From an uncultured Acidovorax sp. (lineage in GTDB: Bacteria > Pseudomonadota > Gammaproteobacteria > Burkholderiales > Burkholderiaceae_C), in the NCBI GenBank assembly GCA_913774625.1, contig CAJYHL010000043.1, forward strand, positions 30,317 through 94,316: a stretch of 64,000 nt of DNA. The letters run 5' to 3'. The notes beneath the pieces were generated by a model. That model worked only from the letters and a program-made list of their open reading frames with translations. It searched no databases and had not been told where the DNA came from. Below, in pieces: positions 19,971-28,530 of this stretch. A program made the translations under genes and the position numbers. Position 1 is the stretch's first letter. Each line of letters starts with the position of its first letter.

Positions 19971-20906
19971 ATGACCACCGAACTCATCCTGCACCACTAC
20001 CCCTCGTCGCCGTTCTCCGAAAAGATCCGGCTGGCGCTGGGCATGAAGCAGCTGGCGTGGAAGTCCGTCATCGTGCCCAGCGTGGCCCCCAAGCCCGACG
20101 TGGTCGCGCTCACGGGCGGCTACCGCCGCACGCCCTTCCTGCAGGTGGGCGCCGACGTCTATTGCGACACGGCCCTGATCTGCGAGGTGCTGGAGCACAC
20201 CCAGCCCGAGCCGCCGCTCTTTCCCCCGCACCTGAAAGGCGTGGCCCGCGTCTTCGCGCAGTGGGCCGACACCACGCTGTTCTGGGCCGCCATGGCCTAC
20301 AACCTGCAGCCCAAGGGCGCCAGTGTGCTGTTCGCCAACCTGCCACAGGCGGCGCAGCAGGTCTTCGTAGCCGACCGGCGGGCGATGAGCGGCGGCATGC
20401 ACCGGCCCCACCCGCAGGACGCCACGGGCGCCTACCGTTCCTATCTGCGCCGCATCGCCCACATGGCCGAGGAGCACGACTTCCTCTTCGGCGCAGAGCC
20501 CTGCGTGGCCGACCTGGCGGCCTACCACCCGCTCTGGTTCACGCGCCAGTGCGTGCCCGTCATGGCCGACATCTTCGCCGCCACCCCGGCCGTCACCGAA
20601 TGGATGGACCGCGTTGCCGCGCTGGGCCATGGCCGCATGGAGAAGTTCGATGCGGAGAGTGCCATCGCCGTGGCGGCCCGCTCCGAGCCGCTGCCGCTGG
20701 TGGGCGAGGTGTTCCAGGACGAGCACGGCATCGCGCTGGGCAGCGAGGTGACGATCGCCGCCGAAACCTTCGGCCCCGAACCCACCCAGGGCACGCTGGT
20801 GGCGGCCACGCGCACCCGTTACACGCTGCGCCGCACCGACCCGCGCGCCGGTACCGTTCACGTCCACTTCCCGCGCATCGGCTATGCGCTGAAACCGGCC
20901 GCCTGA
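19971..20906 (+). CDS. Glutathione S-transferase family protein
   Basis: A 311-residue protein with an N-terminal thioredoxin-like GST domain (LILHHYPSSPFSEKIRLALG; Ser of SPFS is the likely glutathione-activating residue) and a helical GST C domain ending near residue 210. A ~90-residue tail follows that is not part of the canonical fold. It includes VFQDEHGIALGSEVTIAAE, a small beta-rich unit of unknown role. GSTs of this kind occur beside fatty-acid and aromatic degradation genes. A GGAG precedes the ATG. Confidence 0.87.
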   Translation: MTTELILHHYPSSPFSEKIRLALGMKQLAWKSVIVPSVAPKPDVVALTGGYRRTPFLQVGADVYCDTALICEVLEHTQPEPPLFPPHLKGVARVFAQWADTTLFWAAMAYNLQPKGASVLFANLPQAAQQVFVADRRAMSGGMHRPHPQDATGAYRSYLRRIAHMAEEHDFLFGAEPCVADLAAYHPLWFTRQCVPVMADIFAATPAVTEWMDRVAALGHGRMEKFDAESAIAVAARSEPLPLVGEVFQDEHGIALGSEVTIAAETFGPEPTQGTLVAATRTRYTLRRTDPRAGTVHVHFPRIGYALKPAA

Positions 20907-20974
20907 AAAAGCGCTGCGTGCGCGGCGCCTGCCCCGACCGACGATTCACACAAAACCATAAGCAGGAGATAAAG

Positions 20975-21880
20975 ATGATCGAAGACTTTCACGGCAAGAC
21001 CGCCGTCATCACGGGCGCGGGTTCCGGCTTCGGGCTGGAATGCGCGCGCATCGGCGCGCAGCGCGGCATGAACCTGGTGCTGGTCGATGTGCAGCAGAAC
21101 GCGCTGGACGCCGCGGCGGCGGAGATGCAGGCGGCCGGTGCCCAGGTGCTGGCCCAGCGCGTGGACGTGTCGAGCGCCCCGCAGATGGAAGCGCTGGCCG
21201 CCGCCGTGCAGCAGCGCTTCGGCGCGCCGCACCTGGTCTTCAACAACGCCGGCGTGGGCGCGGGCGGGCTGCTGTGGGAAAACACCGTGGCCGACTGGGA
21301 ATGGGTGCTGGGCGTGAACCTCTGGGGCGTGGTGCATGGTGTGCGCCTCTTCACGCCCATGATGCTGGACGCCGCCCGGCAGGACCCGGCCTGGCGCGGC
21401 CACATCGTCAACACCGCCAGCATGGCGGGGCTGCTGAACCCGCCCAACATGGGCATCTACAACGTCAGCAAGCATGCGGTGGTGAGCCTGAGCGAGACGC
21501 TGCACCAGGACCTGTCGCTGGTCACCGAACAGGTCGGCGCCAGCGTGCTGTGCCCGTATTTCGTGGCCACCGGCATCAACGCCAGCGAGCGCAACCGCCC
21601 CGGCGCGCTGGCGGCTGGTCAGCCCACCAAGAGCCAGCTGATCGGCCAGGCCATGATCGGCCGCGCCGTCAGCAGCGGCAAGGTGTCGGCCGCCGAGGTG
21701 GCCGCCAAGGTCTTCGCGGCCGTGGCCGCCAACCAGTTCTACATCTACAGCCACCCGCAGGCCCTGGCCCCGGTGCAGACCCGGCTGGAAGACGTGCTGC
21801 AGGCCCGTAACCCCACCGACGCTTTCGCCGACAAGCCCGAGCTGGGCGCTCAGCTGCGGGCGCAGTTGCGGGCGGTCTGA
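20975..21880 (+). CDS. SDR family oxidoreductase
   Basis: Short-chain dehydrogenase of 301 residues. It has TGAGSGFG cofactor loop near residue 12, Asp at the end of beta-2 (LVDVQ), suggesting NAD(H), NNAG near 91, catalytic Ser in NTASMAG and YNVSK. The C-terminal ~60 residues are longer than in the SDR at 17029. AGGAGAT lies seven bases before ATG 20975. It ends the plus-strand lipid-related block. The substrate is unknown. Confidence 0.9.
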   Translation: MIEDFHGKTAVITGAGSGFGLECARIGAQRGMNLVLVDVQQNALDAAAAEMQAAGAQVLAQRVDVSSAPQMEALAAAVQQRFGAPHLVFNNAGVGAGGLLWENTVADWEWVLGVNLWGVVHGVRLFTPMMLDAARQDPAWRGHIVNTASMAGLLNPPNMGIYNVSKHAVVSLSETLHQDLSLVTEQVGASVLCPYFVATGINASERNRPGALAAGQPTKSQLIGQAMIGRAVSSGKVSAAEVAAKVFAAVAANQFYIYSHPQALAPVQTRLEDVLQARNPTDAFADKPELGAQLRAQLRAV

Positions 21881-21927
21881 GCCCCTGCGGCAACGACGCC
21901 GGAAGGGGCGGGTAAGCCGCGCTGCGG

Positions 21928-22587
21928 CTACGGCTGCGGCCGCACCAGCCGCACCGGCAGCCGCACCCCCTTGCCCACGCTGCCCTGGGCTTCGCCGCTG
22001 TCCATGTCCACCGCCCAGCCCTGCTGGGCCTTCAGGCCGCTTTCGCCCATGCCTCCGCGCTGCACGTTGCCGTAGGCATAGGGGTTGACCGTCGCGGTGT
22101 TGACGCTGGCCGTGCCCGTCCAGTGGAACTCGCGCGGCGTGGCCGGGAACAGCACCGGGTCCACCGTGGGCGGCTTCTTGCTGCGGTTGACCAGCCGGCG
22201 CAGCTCCGGCACGCGCGGCAGGCGCCAGCGCACGCCCTCGGCCTTGCCGCGCGCGATGGCCAGGGCCTGGGCCTCCGAATAGGTCATGCGGTGCGGCTCG
22301 CCGGTGCAGGTGCTGCCGTTCCACTGCATGCCCTCCACGCAGCGCTGCCAGGCCAGGCGGGACCGGTCGTCCAGCACGTAGAGGCCGTCTTCCGAGGGGT
22401 GCAGGGCGGGCAGGGCGCGGGGAGGGGGAGGGGCGTCCGCCTCGTCGTCCGCTTCGTCCTGGGCGGAGGCGGCGTGTGCGGCTGCGGCGGGCCCGGCATG
22501 GGCGGGCAGGACGGCCATCAGCACCAGCAGGGCGGAAGCCAGCAAGGTGGCGGAAAGCGGCGTGGGGCGTGCGTGTCCAGCGGTCAT
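21928..22587 (-). CDS. DUF1566-domain exported protein
   Basis: A 219-residue protein with an N-terminal signal peptide (hydrophobic SATLLASALLVLMAVLPAHA, cleavage after AHA), an acidic/Pro-rich linker (DEADDEADAPPPP), then a DUF1566 (Lcl C-terminal-like) domain: LAWQRCVEGM, YSEAQALAIA, WRLPRVPELRRLV, and the terminal WAVDMDSGEA-type motif. Function is not established for the family. Start ATG 22587 is chosen because it puts the signal peptide at the N-terminus; the frame is open further upstream but with implausible composition. It is divergent from the DUF1624 gene, sharing a ~230-base control region. Confidence 0.82.
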   Translation of the reverse strand: MTAGHARPTPLSATLLASALLVLMAVLPAHAGPAAAAHAASAQDEADDEADAPPPPRALPALHPSEDGLYVLDDRSRLAWQRCVEGMQWNGSTCTGEPHRMTYSEAQALAIARGKAEGVRWRLPRVPELRRLVNRSKKPPTVDPVLFPATPREFHWTGTASVNTATVNPYAYGNVQRGGMGESGLKAQQGWAVDMDSGEAQGSVGKGVRLPVRLVRPQP

Positions 22588-22813
22588 GGGCGAACGATAC
22601 TCCTGCCGCTGCTGGCGAGCCCGCCTCGCGCGGGACATCGGCAGCAGTGGTGGCAAAAGCCACCGCAGGCCCCGGGGCCGTAGGGTGCGGGCGGCACAAT
22701 GCGGTCCCTCTCCGAACACGTTCACAGACGGGGCCTGCTGGGTGGCCCGGCGCACGCATTGCCCAGGCGCTCTTCGCAGCGCATGGCGCCGTTGGCCCTG
22801 GCGTTTTCCATCG

Positions 22814-24016
22814 ATGTCCTTGCATTCCTCCTCCCTTTCCTCTCCGCCCGCGCCGGCCGCCGGCCGCCTGGCCTCCATCGATGCGCTGCGCGGCCTGGTC
22901 ATGCTGTTCATGCTGCTGGACCATGTGCGCGAGACCTTCTTCCTGCACCATCAGGTGACGGACCCGATGGACGTCGATGCCACCGCGCCCTCGGTCTTCT
23001 TCAGCCGCCTGCTGGCCCATGTCTGCGCGCCCGTGTTCGTGTTCCTCACGGGCGTGTCGGCCTTTCTCTACGGCGCCCGGATGCCGCAGGGCGGGCGGGC
23101 TGCCACGGCCGGCTTCCTGCTCAAGCGGGGCCTTTTCCTGGTGGCGCTGGAGCTCACCCTGGTCAGCTTCGCCTGGACCTTCCAGTTCCCGCCCAAGGTC
23201 ATCTATTTGCAGGTGATCTGGGCGATAGGTCTCAGCATGCTGGCGCTGTCCGCACTGGTGTGGCTGCCGCGCGGCGCGCTGGCTGGGCTGGGGCTGGCGC
23301 TGGTGGCGGGCCACAACCTGCTCGACGGCCTGCACTTCGCGCCCGGCCATGCGTTGCACGCGCCCTGGGCGGTGCTGCATGACCGGGGCTGGATCGACCT
23401 GGGCGGGACGGGCGCCGATGCGGTGCTGCGCCTGCGCACCTCCTACCCCGTGCTGCCCTGGATCGGCGTGATCGCGCTGGGCTATGCCGCCGGCGCCTGG
23501 TTCGCGCCCGCCGTGCCGGCGGCTGCGCGCCAGCGCCGCCTGCTGGGCTGGGGCCTGGCGCTGCTGGCGGGCTTCGCGCTGCTGAGGGCCTGGAACGGCT
23601 ATGGCGACCGGCCCTGGGCGGCGGCCGACACGGCGCTGGCCGCGGCCATGGGCTTTCTCAACGTCACCAAGTACCCGCCCTCGCTGCTGTTCGTGGCGCT
23701 GACGCTGGGCGTGGGCTTGCTGCTGTTGTGGGCGCTGGAGCGCCTGCCGCCGGCCAGCCGCTGGCTGCAGGTGCTGGCCGGCTACGGCGCCGCGCCCATG
23801 TTCTTCTACCTGCTGCATCTCTACGTGCTGCGCCTGCTCTACGTGGCGGCGCTGGCGCTGTGGGGCGCCAACCAGGGCCGCTATTTCGGCTTCGACGGCA
23901 TGGGCGCGGTGTGGCTCACGGCCATCGCGCTGGCGGCGCTGCTCTACGTGCCCACGCGTGCCTTCGGGCGCTTCAAGGCGCGGCGCAAGGACATCGCCTG
24001 GCTCAAGTATCTGTAG
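22814..24016 (+). CDS. DUF1624 family integral membrane protein (acyltransferase-like)
   Basis: A polytopic inner-membrane protein of 400 residues with about ten hydrophobic segments. The first reads SIDALRGLVMLFMLLDHVRE, the hallmark of the DUF1624/HGSNAT-related and acyltransferase-3-like groups, where the Asp and the His in LDHVR are conserved. These proteins are thought to move an acyl group across the membrane, but no substrate is established for this branch. The start at 22814 follows a Ser-rich cytoplasmic head; the frame open from 22547 is outside any plausible start. Confidence 0.83.
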   Translation: MSLHSSSLSSPPAPAAGRLASIDALRGLVMLFMLLDHVRETFFLHHQVTDPMDVDATAPSVFFSRLLAHVCAPVFVFLTGVSAFLYGARMPQGGRAATAGFLLKRGLFLVALELTLVSFAWTFQFPPKVIYLQVIWAIGLSMLALSALVWLPRGALAGLGLALVAGHNLLDGLHFAPGHALHAPWAVLHDRGWIDLGGTGADAVLRLRTSYPVLPWIGVIALGYAAGAWFAPAVPAAARQRRLLGWGLALLAGFALLRAWNGYGDRPWAAADTALAAAMGFLNVTKYPPSLLFVALTLGVGLLLLWALERLPPASRWLQVLAGYGAAPMFFYLLHLYVLRLLYVAALALWGANQGRYFGFDGMGAVWLTAIALAALLYVPTRAFGRFKARRKDIAWLKYL

Positions 24017-24041
24017 CAGTCCTAGTGCAGCCCTAGACGGT

Positions 24042-24058
24042 GCTATCCGAAAGATAGC
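24042..24058. repeat. Short copy of the dispersed palindromic repeat
   Basis: GCTATC CGAAA GATAGC, a perfect 6-bp hairpin stem, followed by GCAAGG. It corresponds to the GCTAT...ATAGC half of the fuller copy at 18376. It lies between the DUF1624 and MFS genes. Confidence 0.65.
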
Positions 24059-24142
24059 GCAAGGCCGTTGTGCAGCAAGGGCTCGTCGCTGCAATTGACC
24101 TTGCATGGGCAGGCCATGGCGGGCTTGGCGACAATCGATCGG

Positions 24143-25420
24143 ATGAGTTCTTCGATTTCTTCTTCGTCTTCCACGGCTGTTTCGTCTTCTCCTTCCTCCG
24201 CGCCGGCCTCCGGTGCCCATTTCCTGCGGCTGGCCCTGGTGCTGGGCCTGCTCTCGGCCATCGGGCCCTTCGCCATCGACATGTACTTGCCGGCGCTGCC
24301 GGCCATCGGCGCCAGCCTGCGGGCCGAGGTGGGCGCGGTGCAGTGGAGCCTGACCGCCTTCTTCCTCGCGCTGGCGGTGGGCCAGCTGGTCTATGGCCCG
24401 GTGTCCGACCGCGTGGGGCGCAAGCCGCCGCTCTACTTCGGCCTGGCGCTGTTCGCCGTGGCCAGCGTGGGCTGCGCCCTGGCCACGCGCATCGAAGTGC
24501 TGGTGCCGCTGCGCTTCCTGCAGGGCCTGGGCGCCGCGGCCGGCATGGCCATCCCGCGCGCCGTGGTGCGCGACCTCCATACCGGCACCGAGGCCGCCCG
24601 CCTCATGTCGCTGCTCATGCTGGTCTTCAGCGTCTCGCCCCTGCTGGCGCCGCTGGCGGGCAGCGGCGTGATCGCGCTGGCCGGCTGGCGCGGCGTGTTC
24701 TGGACGGTGGCGCTGGCGGCCCTCGCCGGCCTGGTGCTGGTGCGCCAGGCGCTGGCAGAAACGCGCACGCCCGCCAGCCGCGCCACCCATGCCGAGGGGC
24801 CGGGCGCGCTCGCGGCCTACGGCCGCCTGCTGCGCGATGCGCACTACCTGGGCCTGGTGCTGATCGGCGGCTGCTCCATGGCCGGCTTCTTCGTCTATCT
24901 GGCGGGCTCGCCCTTCGTGCTGATCGACCACTACGGCCTCAGCTCCGTGCAATACAGCCTGGCCTTCTCGGTCAATGCGGCGGCCTTCTTCGCCTCGGCC
25001 CAGTTCACGGCGCGGCTGGGGCGGCGCTTCGGGCTGGTGCGGGTGGTGAAGGCCGCCGTCACGGCGGCTGCGGCCTGCATGCTTGCACTGCTGGCCTACT
25101 ACGCCCTGGGCGGCGACCGGCTGGCGGTGCTCCTGGCGCTCTACTTCATGGCGAGCGCGGCCATGGGGCTGGTCATTCCGACGACCTCGGTGCTGGCCCT
25201 GGAAGAACATGGTGCCATCGCCGGCACCGCGTCGGCCCTGCTGGGCACGCTGCAGATGCTGGCCGGCGCCATCGCCATGGGCATTGCGGGCGCCTTCGCC
25301 AACGGCAAGCCCCTGCCCATGGTGGTGGGCATGGCCTCGGGCGCGCTGCTGGGCTTCGTGCTGACCTGGCTGACGCTGGGCGGGCGCCGCGCGCACCGGG
25401 TGGCCGGGGGCGTGCGGTGA
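24143..25420 (+). CDS. MFS drug efflux transporter, Bcr/CflA type
   Basis: A 12-TM major facilitator of 425 residues. It shows the DHA1 Bcr/CflA features: PFAIDMYLPALPAIGASL in TM1, loop motif GPVSDRVGRKPPLYFG between TM2 and TM3, and RFLQGLGAAAGMAIPRAVVRDL. The family exports antibiotics such as bicyclomycin and chloramphenicol; this member's substrate is unknown. ATG 24143 gives an N-terminus with a Ser-rich head; an upstream in-frame ATG at 24068 is possible. Its stop overlaps the GTG start of the next transporter. Confidence 0.87.
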   Translation: MSSSISSSSSTAVSSSPSSAPASGAHFLRLALVLGLLSAIGPFAIDMYLPALPAIGASLRAEVGAVQWSLTAFFLALAVGQLVYGPVSDRVGRKPPLYFGLALFAVASVGCALATRIEVLVPLRFLQGLGAAAGMAIPRAVVRDLHTGTEAARLMSLLMLVFSVSPLLAPLAGSGVIALAGWRGVFWTVALAALAGLVLVRQALAETRTPASRATHAEGPGALAAYGRLLRDAHYLGLVLIGGCSMAGFFVYLAGSPFVLIDHYGLSSVQYSLAFSVNAAAFFASAQFTARLGRRFGLVRVVKAAVTAAAACMLALLAYYALGGDRLAVLLALYFMASAAMGLVIPTTSVLALEEHGAIAGTASALLGTLQMLAGAIAMGIAGAFANGKPLPMVVGMASGALLGFVLTWLTLGGRRAHRVAGGVR

Positions 25421-26862
25421 GCGCGGCCGGCGTGGCCGATACGGCGGGCGGCACGGCGCCCGACGGGCTGCCGCAGCCGGCGCGTTCGCGCGCCATGCTG
25501 GTCATCATCCTGGGCCTCACGCTCTCGGTGCTGGACATCAGCATCGTCAACCTGGCGCTGCCGGGCATCGCGCGCGAGCTGCAGGCGGATGCCTCCAGCG
25601 CCATCTGGATCGTCAACGCCTACCAGCTCGCCGCCCTTGTGCTGCTGCTGCCGCTGGCCGCGCTGGGCGACCGGCTGGGCTACCGGCGCGTCTATCTGGT
25701 GGGCATGGCGGTGTTCACGGTGGCTTCGCTGGGCGCCATGCTGGCCACTTCGCTGAACGGGCTGATCGTGGCGCGGGCATTGCAGGGCGCGGGCTCGGCA
25801 GGCGTCATGAGCGTGAACGCGGCGCTGGTGCGGCTGATCTATCCGCGCGACCGGCTGGGCCGGGGCGTGGCGCTCAATTCGCTGGTGGTGGCGGGCGCCA
25901 CCATGGCCGGGCCGTCGGTGGCGGCAGCCATCCTGTCGGTCGCCAGCTGGCCGTGGCTCTTCGCGCTGAATCTGCCGCTGGGCGTCTTCACGCTGTGGCT
26001 GGGCCGGCGGGCGCTGCCCTTCAACCCGGCCCGGGAAAGCGGCAGCGGGCAGGCCATCGCGCCGCTGGACGTGGCCCTCAACATCGCCATGTTCACGCTG
26101 ATCTTCATCGGCGTGGAGCGGCTGGGCGTGCGCATCGAAGGTGCTGCTGCCGCCGCCGCGGCGCAGGCGGGTGGCACGGCCGCCGGCTGGCTGCTGCTGG
26201 CGGCCGGGCTGGCGGTGGGCGCCGTCTTCCTGCGGCGCCAGTGGCCGCTGGCGGCGCCGCTCTTTCCGGTCGATCTGCTGCGCATTCCGGTGTTCGCGCT
26301 GTCCATGGGCGCCTCGGTGGGCGCCTTCTGCGCGCAGATGCTGGCCTTCCTGGCGCTGCCTTTCCTGTTCCTCGAAGTGCAGGGCCGATCGCATCTGGAA
26401 GCGGGGCTGCTGATGACCGTCTGGCCGCTGGCCATCGTGCTGGTGGCGCCCGTGGCCGGCCGGCTCATCGGCCGCATCGCCGACGGCCTGCTGGGCGGCG
26501 TGGGCATGGCGGTGTTCGCGGCCGGCCTGCTGCTGCTGGCCTGGCAGCCCGCGCATGCGGCGGCCTGGGACATCGCCTGGCGCATGGCGCTCTGCGGCGC
26601 GGGCTTCGCGCTGTTCCAGTCGCCCAACAACCACACCATCGTGACCACCGCGCCCCTGCAGCGCAGCGGCGCGGCCAGCGGCATGCTGGGCACGGCGCGG
26701 CTCACCGGCCAGACCCTGGGCGCGGTGCTGCTGGCCGGCATCTTCGCCGTGTGGACGGGGCACGACGGCCGGGGCGAATCGGTGGCGCTGATGGTGGCCG
26801 CCGTGAGCGCGGTGCTCTCGGGCATCAGCAGCTCCCTGCGCGTGGGGCGGGCGCGGCACTGA
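25417..26862 (+). CDS. MFS transporter, DHA2 (EmrB/QacA) type
   Basis: A 481-residue facilitator with about 14 hydrophobic segments. Marks: LDISIVNLALPGIARELQA in TM1 (DHA2 motif D1), GDRLGYRRVYL in the TM2-3 loop and RALQGAGSAGVMS in TM4. It starts with GTG within the preceding gene's stop (GTGA overlap), so translation is coupled. Two unrelated pump families back to back suggest a joint efflux unit, but no membrane-fusion protein or regulator is nearby. Confidence 0.87.
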   Translation: MSAAGVADTAGGTAPDGLPQPARSRAMLVIILGLTLSVLDISIVNLALPGIARELQADASSAIWIVNAYQLAALVLLLPLAALGDRLGYRRVYLVGMAVFTVASLGAMLATSLNGLIVARALQGAGSAGVMSVNAALVRLIYPRDRLGRGVALNSLVVAGATMAGPSVAAAILSVASWPWLFALNLPLGVFTLWLGRRALPFNPARESGSGQAIAPLDVALNIAMFTLIFIGVERLGVRIEGAAAAAAAQAGGTAAGWLLLAAGLAVGAVFLRRQWPLAAPLFPVDLLRIPVFALSMGASVGAFCAQMLAFLALPFLFLEVQGRSHLEAGLLMTVWPLAIVLVAPVAGRLIGRIADGLLGGVGMAVFAAGLLLLAWQPAHAAAWDIAWRMALCGAGFALFQSPNNHTIVTTAPLQRSGAASGMLGTARLTGQTLGAVLLAGIFAVWTGHDGRGESVALMVAAVSAVLSGISSSLRVGRARH

Positions 26863-26899
26863 GGGCCGGCCTGCACCCCTCGTCCCAGCTGGGCATTTC

Positions 26900-26916
26900 G
26901 CTATTTAATTCATAGC
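26900..26916. repeat. Short copy of the dispersed palindromic repeat
   Basis: GCTAT TTAATTC ATAGC, a 5-bp stem in otherwise GC-rich sequence. The stop codon of the DUF72 gene (complement of 26910-26912) lies inside it, so the repeat has supplied the end of that gene. Confidence 0.65.
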
Positions 26917-27998
26917 AATTCGATCCGGGCCGCCACCTGCTCGGCAAGCGTGCGGATCGTGAGCGGCGCGCAGCCCTCCGCATGGTTGCTGATGGTCACG
27001 TAGGCGTTCTGGCCGCGCTGCGTGACGCCCGCGATGGCGCGCGCCAGCTCGGCATGCAGGTCCGGGTCGGGGTGGTGGATGCGGTCGTAGGGCGCGTAGA
27101 GCTTTTCGGCGTCCTCGTAGCCGTACATGCCGTGGATGGGATGCAGGTTCCAGCGGCAGACCAGGGGCCCGGGCCAGAGCATGCGCAAGAGCGGCAGCTG
27201 GTCCGCCAGCGCCGGCATGCGCGCATGCAGGCCCAGGCAGTAGGTGGCGCCGCTGGCGCGCAGCGCATCGGCCAGCAGCGGCAGCACTTCGGGCGCCAGC
27301 CATTCGGGGTCGCGCACTTCCACGGCCAGCACGGCATCGGGCGCGGTCGGGGCCAGCGGCGGCTGGGCGCGCAGCATGGCGGCCAGGCGTTCGATCACCT
27401 CGGGCAGGCGCTGCAGCATGGCGGGCGGCAGCGGGCTCAGCTGGAAGACCAGCGCCCCGGCACGGCCGCCCAGGCCTTCGAGCGCAGGCTCGACGAATTC
27501 CTGCGCGGCCAGCTCGGGGCTCAGGAAGGCGCTGTTGGGCTGCTTGCCGCGCCCGTCCTCGCTGCGCACCAGCGCATCGGTGACCAGGCTGGGCGCCTTC
27601 ACGACGAAGCGGAAATCGCCCGGCACCTGCGCGGCGTAGCGGGCGTATTGCTCGGCCGTGAGCGGCCGGTAGAAGCTGCGGTCGATGCTGACGGTGCGCA
27701 GCAGCGGGTGCTGGGCATAGACCGGCAGGCCGTGCTTGGACAGCATGGATTCGGAATGCTCGCCTTCCCACACCAGACCCTTCCAGCCGGGATAGGTCCA
27801 GGACGAGGTGCCCAGCCGCAGCCGGGGCGGCAGCGCCCGGCCCAGGGCGATCAGCGCCTCGTCCCAGGCGGCGGGGTGGACGCCCGTGCGGCGGCGGGCG
27901 GGGGCCGCTGCCGTGGCGTCCGAGGCTTCCTTGCCGGCGGCTGCGGAGTAGGGCGGTGGCGGTGCTGCGGGCGGCCCGCCGAAAAGGTCGTCTTGCAT
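26910..27998 (-). CDS. DUF72 (YecE) family protein
   Basis: A 362-residue protein. After a ~50-residue Ala/Pro-rich head the DUF72 TIM-barrel starts at LRLGTSSWTYPGWKG. It continues with TVSIDRSFYRPL, FVVKAPSLVT, ALVFQLSPLP, VEVRDPEWL, CRWNLHPIHGMYGYED and NAYVTISNHAEGCAP. The family is widespread, but no activity is firmly established. The head is low complexity and could mean the true start is an internal Met or Val; ATG 27998 is the first plausible start. The stop codon lies within a repeat copy. Confidence 0.85.
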   Translation of the reverse strand: MQDDLFGGPPAAPPPPYSAAAGKEASDATAAAPARRRTGVHPAAWDEALIALGRALPPRLRLGTSSWTYPGWKGLVWEGEHSESMLSKHGLPVYAQHPLLRTVSIDRSFYRPLTAEQYARYAAQVPGDFRFVVKAPSLVTDALVRSEDGRGKQPNSAFLSPELAAQEFVEPALEGLGGRAGALVFQLSPLPPAMLQRLPEVIERLAAMLRAQPPLAPTAPDAVLAVEVRDPEWLAPEVLPLLADALRASGATYCLGLHARMPALADQLPLLRMLWPGPLVCRWNLHPIHGMYGYEDAEKLYAPYDRIHHPDPDLHAELARAIAGVTQRGQNAYVTISNHAEGCAPLTIRTLAEQVAARIELL

Positions 27999-28026
27999 TC
28001 TTCCAGTGCCAGTGCGCGAGGCGCTT

Positions 28027-28434
28027 TCAGCCGCCGCCGAATAGGCCGCCTTCGTCGAGCAGATCGAAGGCGATGGCGGGGCGCTGGTCCATGCTCTTCT
28101 TGATGGCCGCCGGGATGGCCTGGCGCGTCTTGCGGCACAGGCCGGGCTGCTCGTGGACCAGGATGGTGATGCCGCGCAAGGTGCGCACTTCGTTGGGGCT
28201 GGCGGCGATCGTCAGGCGCACGCCCAGCTGCAGGAAGAGGCGCTCTTCCATGCGGCGCAGGTCGGCCAGATCGGCCAGGTTTTCCAGCCGCGCGATCAGG
28301 CGCTTTTCCTCCTCGCGCGTGAGCCGCAGGATGCGCACGTCGCCATCGGGCTGGCGCATCAGCGCGTCCCGCTCGCACGTGCAGGCGCCGGGCGGGCATT
28401 CGGTGCGGACGGGGAAGGGGAAGGGCGTCGTCAT
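28027..28434 (-). CDS. Hypothetical protein with N-terminal Cys cluster
   Basis: A 135-residue protein I do not recognise by function. It starts TPFPFPVRTECPPGACTCER, where Cys12, Cys17 and Cys19 make a compact cluster (C-x4-C-x-C) that could bind metal. A charged helical stretch, REEEKRLIARLENLADL, and a segment LGVRLTIAASPNEVRTLRG follow. The end is Gly-rich (GGLFGGG). ATG 28434 is preferred; an ATG at 28485 would place the N-terminus across a terminator hairpin. It lies 28 bases upstream of the DUF72 gene and is likely cotranscribed with it. Confidence 0.65.
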   Translation of the reverse strand: MTTPFPFPVRTECPPGACTCERDALMRQPDGDVRILRLTREEEKRLIARLENLADLADLRRMEERLFLQLGVRLTIAASPNEVRTLRGITILVHEQPGLCRKTRQAIPAAIKKSMDQRPAIAFDLLDEGGLFGGG

Positions 28435-28441
28435 CGAGGGC

Positions 28442-28482
28442 GGAAAAACAATGCGCACCGCCTGCCGGGGCAGGGGTGCGCA
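28442..28482 (-). terminator. Rho-independent terminator of the propeller lipoprotein gene
   Basis: On the minus strand TGCGCACC (28482-28475) pairs with GGTGCGCA (28459-28452), with an inner CCTGC/GCAGG stem. It is followed by TTGTTTTTCC (28451-28442). It lies about 50 bases after the lipoprotein stop. Confidence 0.75.
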
Positions 28483-28530
28483 CATTCTAGGGAGCGGGCG
28501 CCGCCGGAGCGGCGCGAGGGGAATGCCTTC